This document shows positions 33,587 through 39,824 of a DNA stretch of 39,824 nt, one piece after another. The notes under the pieces are model-generated. The model made no database searches and was not told where the DNA came from. It worked only from the letters and a program-made list of their open reading frames with translations. The DNA comes from Candidatus Omnitrophota bacterium (GTDB lineage Bacteria; Omnitrophota; Gorgyraeia; Gygaellales; Profunditerraquicolaceae): the NCBI GenBank assembly GCA_026387455.1, contig JAPLLR010000041.1:1-39824 (forward strand), read 5' to 3'. Positions within the stretch are counted from its first letter, which is position 1. Each line of letters opens with the position of its first letter. The translations under genes were made by a program, and so were the position numbers.

Positions 33587-34845
33587 TGGAAAAAGCTCTA
33601 TTAGTAACTATACGATTACGTACGGAAAAAAGGGAATGGCCTCTTGAAGATTTGGCAGAAGAGCTTGAGGAATTGGTTTCTGCCTGCGGCGGAACCGTAA
33701 TCGAGAATATCACCTGTGTTTGCGAAAAACCTACGCCTAATTTCCTAATTGGTAAAGGCAAGGTTGAAGAGCTGGCAGGGATGTGCCAGGGCTTGGATGT
33801 GGATACGGTAATATTCAGCCATGATTTATCCGGGACGCAACAAAGGAATCTTGAAGAAATCCTTGGTAAAAAGACTATTGATCGTACTCAGCTAATCCTT
33901 GATATTTTCTCCCACCGTGCTCAAAGTCCGGAAGGAAAACTGCAGGTAGAACTTGCTCAACTGCAGTATTTGCTGCCGAGGCTTATTGGCCAAGGCATAA
34001 TTCTTTCCCGCCTTGGCGGAGGTATTGGCACCAGCGGTCCAGGTGAAACAAAGCTAGAAACGGACCGCCGGCGCATCAGAAGCCGCATCGATAAGCTTAA
34101 AGACGATCTTAAGCAGATCTCGCTACACCGCGATACTATTCGCAAGCGCCGTATCGATAATGCCATACCTACGGTGGCACTTGTTGGATATACTCATGCC
34201 GGGAAATCTACTTTGTTGAATGCCTTAACAAAAGCCGGCCAGGTTACCTCAGAAAATCTCTTTACCACCCTGGACCCGCTTTCCAAGAAATTGCAGTTAG
34301 AAAACGGGGAGAATGTCATTATCTCAGATACGGTAGGCTTTCTGCATAATTTGCCGCATAATCTGGTTGAGGCTTTTAAAGCGACACTTGAAGAAGTCGT
34401 ACAGGCGGATGTTCTAGTGCATGTGCTGGACGCTTCAAACCCTCGGGTGCATGAATATAACGATGCGGTTTGGGAAGTGCTTAAAGAACTAGGAGTAGAG
34501 AAGAAACCCGTAGTCACCGCATTGAATAAAGTCGATCTTCTGGAAGACACCATGTGGCTGGCGCAGCTAAAGAATGATTTTGTAAATTCCGTGGCCATCT
34601 CTGCGCGCTTAAACCAGAATCTTGAGAGTTTACTTGAGAAGATATCTCAGCATTTTACAAGCCGCATGGTAAGAATGGAAATCCTCGTATCTCACTCCAG
34701 AATGGACCTGGTGAATCTATTACATCGCGAAGCTAAGATAGAAGAGATAAAATATTTACAAAAAAACATTAAAATCAAGCTAATTATTCCAATAATCCTA
34801 TCTCAGAAGTTATTGCACAACAAAGAGATAGAAGAAGTCTATTAG
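33586..34845 (+). CDS. hflX: GTPase HflX
   Basis: A 419-aa ribosome-binding GTPase. The N-terminal HflX domain covers residues ~1-190 (SACGGTVIENITCVCEKPTPNFLIGKGKVEELA, then LAQLQYLLPRLIGQG and GGIGTSGPGETKLETDRRRI). The G domain follows: G1 GYTHAGKS (about 201-208), G3 DTVGFLHNLPHNLVEAFKATLEE, G4 NKVDLL. It splits stalled or heat-damaged ribosomes. It starts 1 base inside miaA, forming a miaB-SPOR-miaA-hflX operon, an order related to the miaA-hfq-hflX cluster of other bacteria. Confidence 0.94.
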   Translation: MEKALLVTIRLRTEKREWPLEDLAEELEELVSACGGTVIENITCVCEKPTPNFLIGKGKVEELAGMCQGLDVDTVIFSHDLSGTQQRNLEEILGKKTIDRTQLILDIFSHRAQSPEGKLQVELAQLQYLLPRLIGQGIILSRLGGGIGTSGPGETKLETDRRRIRSRIDKLKDDLKQISLHRDTIRKRRIDNAIPTVALVGYTHAGKSTLLNALTKAGQVTSENLFTTLDPLSKKLQLENGENVIISDTVGFLHNLPHNLVEAFKATLEEVVQADVLVHVLDASNPRVHEYNDAVWEVLKELGVEKKPVVTALNKVDLLEDTMWLAQLKNDFVNSVAISARLNQNLESLLEKISQHFTSRMVRMEILVSHSRMDLVNLLHREAKIEEIKYLQKNIKIKLIIPIILSQKLLHNKEIEEVY

Positions 34846-34873
34846 TTAATCTAATATAAATAGTTAGTTATTC

Positions 34874-34902
34874 TTGACAATATTGCTAAGTCATGTTATA
34901 CT
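34874..34902 (+). promoter_or_regulatory. Sigma-70 promoter of hspR
   Basis: TTGACA (34874-34879), 17 bases, TATACT (34897-34902). Leader about 60 bases, with AAGGGG before the ATG at 34970. Confidence 0.75.
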
Positions 34903-34969
34903 TATTTTGGAATATACACACTGGCATACGTTTTAGCTGGGGTGGAGCTTTCTGCGCAAGGGGTTTGAT

Positions 34970-35233
34970 ATGCCTCTATTCGATATAAACATCAGCCCGG
35001 ATGAGCCGGTTTACGTGATCAGCGTGGTGAGCAGGTTAGTGGACCTGCCTATCTGGACTTTGCGCCAGTTGGATAACACAGGAATTGTCCGCGCGAAACG
35101 CATGGGAAAGAAAAATCGTTTGTATTCTTTAAAAGACGTAAAAAAATTAGAGTACGTGCATTATTTAATGGAAGATAAACACGTAAATATTCATGGCATT
35201 AGGATAATCTTAGAGAAAGAGGATGTAGAATAA
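34970..35233 (+). CDS. hspR: HspR-like MerR-family heat-shock repressor
   Basis: An 87-aa protein closely following the HspR pattern: VYVISVVSRLVDLPIWTLRQLDNTGIVRAKRMGKKNRLYSLKDVKKLEYVHYLMEDKHVNIHGIRIILE. The winged HTH (residues ~15-50) and the VNIHGI stretch mark the family. It is short, without the C-terminal tail of actinobacterial HspR. HspR binds inverted repeats near dnaK-type operons and needs DnaK as co-repressor. It stands alone with its own promoter directly upstream of the hrcA-grpE-dnaK-dnaJ operon, strongly suggesting it regulates it. Confidence 0.82.
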   Translation: MPLFDINISPDEPVYVISVVSRLVDLPIWTLRQLDNTGIVRAKRMGKKNRLYSLKDVKKLEYVHYLMEDKHVNIHGIRIILEKEDVE

Positions 35234-35251
35234 ATTTTTTTTACACAGTAA

Positions 35252-35278
35252 TTAGCACTCTCAAGCATTGAGTGCTAA
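35252..35278 (+). promoter_or_regulatory. CIRCE operator 1
   Basis: TTAGCACTC (35252-35260), 9 bases, GAGTGCTAA (35270-35278), a perfect match to the CIRCE element bound by HrcA. Its spacer makes an inner CTCAA-GCA-TTGAG palindrome that resembles everted HspR half-sites. It lies just upstream of the -35 box. Confidence 0.93.
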
Positions 35279-35293
35279 TAGATAATAAGAAGG

Positions 35294-35321
35294 TTGACAA
35301 CACGGCAAAATATGTTAAAAT
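35294..35321 (+). promoter_or_regulatory. Promoter of the hrcA-grpE-dnaK-dnaJ operon
   Basis: TTGACA (35294-35299), 16 bases, TAAAAT (35316-35321), bracketed by CIRCE operators on both sides. Confidence 0.8.
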
Positions 35322-35327
35322 TGTCCC

Positions 35328-35354
35328 TTAGCACTCTCAGCCCGAGAATGCTAA
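35328..35354 (+). promoter_or_regulatory. CIRCE operator 2
   Basis: TTAGCACTC (35328-35336), 9 bases, GAATGCTAA (35346-35354), one mismatch to the CIRCE consensus. It starts 7 bases after the -10 box, so it covers the transcription start. A 9-bp hairpin (GCCCTTCGC/GCGAAGGGC, 35359-35384) follows in the leader. Confidence 0.9.
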
Positions 35355-35409
35355 CGAGGCCCTTCGCTATAGGATGCGAAGGGCTACCCTTCCTGGGTAA
35401 GGAAAAATT

Positions 35410-36147
35410 ATGGTCAGAACTGTAGATTATGAATCCAGAAAAAGAGCGGTTTTAGCTTCAACTATCAACCGCTATATTCAAAACGCCGAACCGGTATCTT
35501 CTGGCGATATTGCCAAAGAGTTTGATTTAAGCTCCGCGACTATTCGCAATATCTTTGCCGACCTAGAGCAGTCCGGCTTTTTGACCCATCCCTATACTTC
35601 GGGTGGAAGGATCCCCACTAACAAAGGCTATCGCTATTACGTAGATTTTCTTATCTCTCAGATGGATCTTCTGGATAACGAAAAAGAGCGCATAGTCAAG
35701 GAATACGGGCGCGAAATCGGACGTCTAGAAGATGCGCTAGAGGATACTTCCGAAATCATCTCTATCATCACCCATTATGCGGGGATGGTTTCTTCTCTGG
35801 AGCGGCAAGATAAGCTTTTTTACAGGGGCCTAAGCCATGTTCTGGATCAGCCGGAATTTAAAGATTACCAGAAAATACGCATAGTGATTAAAATGATCGA
35901 AGACAAAGGTCGGTTGCTGAGCATAATCAATCAGGATTTCGACGGGAAGGTGAAAGTATATATCGGAAAAGAACTGGGTTGCCCGGAAATCGAGCATTGC
36001 TCGATGGTAGTCTCTAATTATCGCGTAAATAATAAACTTTCGGGAAAACTGGCGGTTTTCGGTCCGGCGCGCATGGAGTACAACCACATCATACCGACAC
36101 TGGAATATATTTCCGATTGTCTGACTGATGTGCTGGATGATTTTTAA
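35410..36147 (+). CDS. hrcA: Heat-inducible repressor HrcA, shortened
   Basis: A 245-aa protein. The N-terminal winged helix matches HrcA well ([39 protein letters not shown], residues ~41-80). The C-terminus also matches ([32 protein letters not shown]). HrcA usually has about 340 residues, so roughly 95 are missing from the middle (GAF-like/dimerisation) part. It binds the CIRCE elements in front of this operon and needs GroEL to stay active in other bacteria. Confidence 0.9.
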   Translation: MVRTVDYESRKRAVLASTINRYIQNAEPVSSGDIAKEFDLSSATIRNIFADLEQSGFLTHPYTSGGRIPTNKGYRYYVDFLISQMDLLDNEKERIVKEYGREIGRLEDALEDTSEIISIITHYAGMVSSLERQDKLFYRGLSHVLDQPEFKDYQKIRIVIKMIEDKGRLLSIINQDFDGKVKVYIGKELGCPEIEHCSMVVSNYRVNNKLSGKLAVFGPARMEYNHIIPTLEYISDCLTDVLDDF

Positions 36148-36148
36148 T

Positions 36149-36691
36149 ATGGAAGAGCATAAGCACGAAGATAGGGATAGCCACGAAGATAGCCACAAGG
36201 ATAGTCATAAAGAGGAAAGAACTGTGACTATCTCTGAGTCTGAGTATCTAAAACTTAAGGATGAAGCCCAACAGCTTCAGGACAAAGTACTCAGACTTCA
36301 GGCGGATTTCGAAAATACCCGAAAGCGCCTGGAAAAGGATAAGCAGGAATTCGTCAAGTTTGCAAATGAGGGGATCATTATTGAGCTTTTGAATATTCTG
36401 GATGATCTGGAGCGCACGGTGGATCTTGCTGATTCCAATACCGCAGATTGGCCGGCGTTTTTAAAGGGCGTTGAGATGATCCTTGCGCACTTGTATGACA
36501 TGCTCAAAGTTCACGGGATAAAGCCAATCGAGGCGCAGGGAAAAATTTTTGATCCGCATTTCCACGAGGCGCTGATGCAAACGGAGAATAAGGATTTGCC
36601 GGAGCATACGGTGGTCGAGGAGCTGCAAAAAGGATATTTGTTAAACGATAGAGTGATTAGAACATCAAAGGTAAAAGTTTCAAAAAAATAA
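36149..36691 (+). CDS. grpE: Nucleotide exchange factor GrpE
   Basis: The start at 36149, one base after the hrcA stop, gives 180 aa. A His/Asp/Lys-rich disordered N-terminus ([20 protein letters not shown]) leads to a long coiled helix (about 35-85, with [18 protein letters not shown]). The four-helix part and the beta-wing end [16 protein letters not shown]...[23 protein letters not shown]. It drives ADP release from DnaK. The His-rich tail could bind metal, which is only a compositional hint. Confidence 0.93.
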   Translation: MEEHKHEDRDSHEDSHKDSHKEERTVTISESEYLKLKDEAQQLQDKVLRLQADFENTRKRLEKDKQEFVKFANEGIIIELLNILDDLERTVDLADSNTADWPAFLKGVEMILAHLYDMLKVHGIKPIEAQGKIFDPHFHEALMQTENKDLPEHTVVEELQKGYLLNDRVIRTSKVKVSKK

Positions 36692-36707
36692 CTTGAAGGA
36701 GGGTACT

Positions 36708-38633
36708 ATGGCAAAAGTAATCGGAATCGACTTAGGTACATCAAATTCAGCGGCAGCGGTAATGGAGGGCGGCCGGCCGGTGATCATCCCTTCGGCAGAA
36801 GGAGCGGGTGTTGCTTCAGGAAAGGCGTTTCCTTCATTCGTGGCTTTCACCAAAGACGGCCAGCGTTTAGTCGGTGAGCCAGCGCGCAGGCAGGCATCCA
36901 TCAACCCTGAAGGAACTATTCAGGCTGCCAAGCGCAAAATGGGACAAGATTATCATTTCAAGGTTTACGGAAAAGACTATACGCCTCAGCAGATATCTTC
37001 ATTCATCCTGCAGAAGATCAAACAGGATGCAGAAGCGTATCTTGGGGATAAGGTTGAGGAAGCGGTCATCACTTGTCCCGCGTATTTTGACGATAACCAG
37101 AGAACAGCCACTAAAGACGCCGGAGAAATCGCCGGGCTTAAGGTTCTGCGCATCATCAATGAGCCCACAGCCGCCTGCCTTGCCTACGGATTAGAAAAAG
37201 CCGGAAAAGAGTTAAAGATCATGGTTTTTGACTTTGGCGGAGGGACCCTTGACGTTACTATTATGGAAATGTGGAAAGAGGGCGGCTTTAAGGTAATGGC
37301 CACCAGCGGAGACACTCAGCTAGGCGGAACTGATATGGATAATGCGCTTATCGACTACATCGCCAATCAATTTAAACGTGAGACCGGAATTGACCTAAAA
37401 GGCGATAAGATGGCAATGCAGCGCCTGCGCGAAGCAGCGGAAAAAGCCAAGGTTGAGCTTTCCAGCACCGTGTCAACAGATATCAATCTACCATTTATTA
37501 CCGCGGATGCAACCGGGCCAAAGCACTTGACTATGGCTATCAACCGTTCAAAACTAGAAGAGTTAGTGGGACCGATTATTGAAAAATGCCGCGCTCCATT
37601 ACAACAGGCATTAAAAGACGCCAAGGCTGCATTTGAGAAGGAGGGGGCGACTTTCGGCGATAAGGATGTGGACAATATCATTATGGTCGGCGGCCCTACC
37701 CGCATGCCTATCGTGCAGAAATTCCTAGAAGATTATTTCGGAAAAAAGATTGAACGGGGAGTTGACCCTATGGAGTGCGTGGCTTTGGGTGCGGCGATCC
37801 AGGCTGCCATTATCAAAGGCGAGGTTAAGGATGTGTTGCTTCTTGACGTAACACCCCTGTCATTGGGCATCGAAACTCTGGGTGGAGTGAATACCAAGCT
37901 TATTGACAGAAATACTACTATTCCCACCAGAAAATCGCAGACTTTCTCAACAGCAGGAGATAACCAAACCGCGGTAACTATCCGCGTTTTGCAGGGCGAA
38001 CGTCCCATGGCAGATGATACTGTAGAATTGGGAAGATTCGACCTGGTAGGTATTCCTCCCGCGCCGCGCGGAGTGCCGCAAATCGAAGTCTCTTTTGATA
38101 TTGACGCCAACGGCATAGTGCACGTAGCAGCCAAAGACTTGGGAACTGGGAAAGAGCAGTCTATCCGCATCACTGCTCCTAAAAAACTTTCTAAGGAAGA
38201 AATCGAGAAGATGGTCAAAGACGCGGAAAAATACGCGGCTGATGATGTAAAGAAGAAAGAACAGGTTGAGGTGATCAACCAAGCGGATAATCTAGTCTAT
38301 GCCTCCGAGAAAGCGCTTAAGGATTACGGAGATAAAGTAAACCAGGATGAGCGCGCCGCTATTGAAGCCAGCGTCAACGATTTAAAGAACGCGATCAAAG
38401 ATAAGAATACTGAGCGAGTCAAAAAAGGAATGGAAGATCTGACAAAAGCCTCGCATAAGCTGGCTGAAGAGATCTACAAGCAGTCAGCGGCAAAACAGCA
38501 GCAAGGCCCTGGTGCAGCAGGGCCTCAGCCGGGTCAAGCTCAACAGGAACAGGCCCAGGAATCAACCGGTCAAGACAAGAAAGAAGATATAATTGACGCG
38601 GAATTTAAAGATGAGGATGAGGGAAAGAAATAA
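36708..38633 (+). CDS. dnaK: Molecular chaperone DnaK (Hsp70)
   Basis: The start at 36708 has GGAGGG upstream; a GTG/other start before it is unlikely. It is 641 aa with [17 protein letters not shown] (phosphate 1; Ser where Thr is more common), [17 protein letters not shown] (phosphate 2), [13 protein letters not shown], and [15 protein letters not shown] (adenosine). The substrate domain begins near [20 protein letters not shown] Gln/Gly-rich linker and the acidic end [16 protein letters not shown] close it. It folds new and damaged proteins with DnaJ and GrpE, and is also the expected HspR co-repressor. Confidence 0.97.
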   Translation: MAKVIGIDLGTSNSAAAVMEGGRPVIIPSAEGAGVASGKAFPSFVAFTKDGQRLVGEPARRQASINPEGTIQAAKRKMGQDYHFKVYGKDYTPQQISSFILQKIKQDAEAYLGDKVEEAVITCPAYFDDNQRTATKDAGEIAGLKVLRIINEPTAACLAYGLEKAGKELKIMVFDFGGGTLDVTIMEMWKEGGFKVMATSGDTQLGGTDMDNALIDYIANQFKRETGIDLKGDKMAMQRLREAAEKAKVELSSTVSTDINLPFITADATGPKHLTMAINRSKLEELVGPIIEKCRAPLQQALKDAKAAFEKEGATFGDKDVDNIIMVGGPTRMPIVQKFLEDYFGKKIERGVDPMECVALGAAIQAAIIKGEVKDVLLLDVTPLSLGIETLGGVNTKLIDRNTTIPTRKSQTFSTAGDNQTAVTIRVLQGERPMADDTVELGRFDLVGIPPAPRGVPQIEVSFDIDANGIVHVAAKDLGTGKEQSIRITAPKKLSKEEIEKMVKDAEKYAADDVKKKEQVEVINQADNLVYASEKALKDYGDKVNQDERAAIEASVNDLKNAIKDKNTERVKKGMEDLTKASHKLAEEIYKQSAAKQQQGPGAAGPQPGQAQQEQAQESTGQDKKEDIIDAEFKDEDEGKK

Positions 38634-38650
38634 GTTTTCTAGTTTAAAAG

Positions 38651-39766
38651 ATGTCCACAAAGCGCGATTACTACGAAATACTGGCCGTTAAAAAAAACGC
38701 AAGCCTTGATGAAATCAAGAAGGCTTACCGGGAGGCGGCTTTACGCCATCATCCGGATCGCGTAGAGCATGACAAGAAAAAAGAGGCTGAGGAAAAATTT
38801 AAGGAGATCTCCGAGGCATACGCGGTCCTTTCAGACGCTCAGAAGCGCGCTCTTTATGACCAATACGGTCATTCCGGAATTGACCAGAAATATGCTTACG
38901 AAGATATTTTTAAGGGAGCTGACTTCGGCAGCGTGTTCCAGGGAATGGGAGATTTCGGCTTAGGGGGCGGGATATTTGACCAGATATTCAGCGATTTAGG
39001 TTACGATAATTTTGGCGGTAGAGGCGGGCGGGGCAGTGGCTCATCGAGGCGCCGCGGAAGAGACCTACAGATTGCCGTAGGTATCACGCTTGAAGAAACA
39101 GCCAGCGGAACCGAAAAAACCATCACAGTTCCCCGTTACGAAACTTGTGCTACCTGCTCAGGCAGTGGCGCAAAGCCAGGTACTAAAAAAGTCTCCTGTT
39201 CACAATGTAAAGGAAGCGGCCAGACCGTAGTTTCAAACGGTTTCTTCCAGCTGGCACAAACTTGTCCGCGTTGTCATGGCGAAGGTTCGATTGTACAGGC
39301 TCCCTGTCCGGATTGCCGCGGAGAAGGAAGGACAAAGATCACCCGGCATATCAAAGTCAAGGTTCCTGCAGGAGTAGATACCGGTTCTAATCTACGCGTG
39401 CGAGGAGAAGGAGAGTCTGGGGCCGCCGGAAAAGGAGACCTTTACGTAATCATCGAGATCCTGCCACATAATATCTTCGAGCGGCACCAAAATGATATTG
39501 CTACTGAAATCACTATCAGCTTGAGCAAAGCTGTACTAGGAAGCGAAGTTGAAGTGCCGACTCTCCACGGGCACGTAAACATGAAGATACCGCCTGGAAC
39601 GCAAAGCGCAAGGGTGTTTAGGCTTAAAGAAAAAGGAATCCCGGATCTGCACGGAAGAGGTTTGGGGGATGAGCTGGTTAGGGTAAATGTGGAAATCCCG
39701 GCGAGATTGACTTCAGAGCAGCGCAGGCTAATGGAAGAGTTTGCGCGCCTGTCAGGGGAGAAATAA
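38651..39766 (+). CDS. dnaJ: Chaperone DnaJ (Hsp40)
   Basis: A 371-aa type I DnaJ. The J domain carries HPD (HHPDRVEHD, about residues 34-36); a Gly/Phe-rich region follows (about 75-130). Four CxxCxGxG zinc repeats are complete: [32 protein letters not shown]. The C-terminal peptide-binding domains run to the end ([28 protein letters not shown] close). It stimulates DnaK ATPase and hands over substrates. It is the last gene of the hrcA operon. Confidence 0.97.
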   Translation: MSTKRDYYEILAVKKNASLDEIKKAYREAALRHHPDRVEHDKKKEAEEKFKEISEAYAVLSDAQKRALYDQYGHSGIDQKYAYEDIFKGADFGSVFQGMGDFGLGGGIFDQIFSDLGYDNFGGRGGRGSGSSRRRGRDLQIAVGITLEETASGTEKTITVPRYETCATCSGSGAKPGTKKVSCSQCKGSGQTVVSNGFFQLAQTCPRCHGEGSIVQAPCPDCRGEGRTKITRHIKVKVPAGVDTGSNLRVRGEGESGAAGKGDLYVIIEILPHNIFERHQNDIATEITISLSKAVLGSEVEVPTLHGHVNMKIPPGTQSARVFRLKEKGIPDLHGRGLGDELVRVNVEIPARLTSEQRRLMEEFARLSGEK

Positions 39767-39767
39767 T

Positions 39768-39815
39768 ACACCCCGCCATAAAGGATTGGCGGGTGTTGCG
39801 TCCTAAAAAGGACGC
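39768..39815 (+). repeat. Two hairpins after dnaJ
   Basis: ACACCCCGCCA (39768-39778) pairs with TGGCGGGTGT (39787-39796) with one bulged C. Then GCGTCC (39798-39803) pairs with GGACGC (39810-39815). No T-run follows before the window ends, so terminator function is unsure; the form recalls the other intergenic palindromes in this window. Confidence 0.55.
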
Positions 39816-39824
39816 TCCCCAGCA

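Noticed and set aside
37733..38278. A 181-codon minus-strand open frame inside dnaK
   Set aside because: It lies fully opposite dnaK, has no ribosome site or family motif, and is Ser/Thr/Pro-rich as expected for the antisense of a codon-biased gene.
1..39824. tRNA, rRNA, transposase genes or CRISPR arrays
   Set aside because: I looked for cloverleaf-like inverted arms with CCA ends, rRNA-like blocks, DDE-type proteins and regularly spaced repeats and found none.

Overview
This looks like a chromosomal segment from an uncultured Gram-negative bacterium. Protein style and gene mix suggest Omnitrophota (former OP3) or a relative in or near the PVC group; this is inference, since no rRNA or other taxonomic marker is present. 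Supporting features are a TIGR04073 exosortase-associated protein, GTP-type PEP carboxykinase, a phosphotransacetylase/acetate kinase pair, and a dnaK operon that appears to be under both HspR and HrcA. I see no CRISPR array, tRNA, rRNA or transposase.

Layout. (1) Positions 1-8298 are a surface-polysaccharide/lipid region. A minus-strand set (flippase-like membrane protein, DegT-type aminotransferase, radical SAM-SPASM protein cut by the window edge) diverges from a plus-strand set (three family-2 glycosyltransferases and a broken B12-type radical SAM gene), followed by a convergent O-antigen-ligase-like gene. The first ~6.2 kb is visibly more AT-rich than the rest. (2) Positions 8402-14997 are an accessory region: a leaderless ECF-like sigma factor, a zinc-finger anti-sigma candidate and a CHAT-TPR putative membrane protease. 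A GEMM-like (c-di-GMP-I-type) riboswitch candidate with a terminator follows, controlling a 37-aa ORF, an 84-aa protein and a TIGR04073 protein. Next come a beta-propeller/TolC-like fusion and a small zinc-ribbon membrane protein. A two-block promoter motif (GTTAGATT-N10-TTACGTCTATT) occurs upstream of both the anti-sigma gene and the propeller gene. (3) Positions 15107-28500+ are dense housekeeping genes: thioredoxin, a split phosphotransacetylase with acetate kinase, DJ-1/PfpI, panD, def, trxB, pckG, purC, a second flippase-like protein, NYN and MBL-fold nucleases, a TM-helix protein, a GIY-YIG protein, and a DUF2157/GDYXXLXY pair. (4) Positions 29215-34845 hold a TPR protein and a tRNA-modification/ribosome block (miaB, a SPOR protein, miaA, hflX). 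(5) Positions 34970-39766 are the heat-shock block: hspR, two CIRCE operators around a promoter, then hrcA-grpE-dnaK-dnaJ.

How the parts fit. The pta/ackA and pckG genes imply acetate-forming fermentative energy metabolism. The trxA/trxB pair supplies thiol reduction. The glycan cluster, ligase, TIGR04073 protein and propeller fusion point to a complex envelope. The most novel part is the sigma/anti-sigma/CHAT trio, which, with the shared promoter motif, looks like a self-contained protease-gated transcription switch. It resembles in logic, but not by proven homology, the protease/sigma-inhibitor circuit of type III-E CRISPR systems, here without CRISPR.
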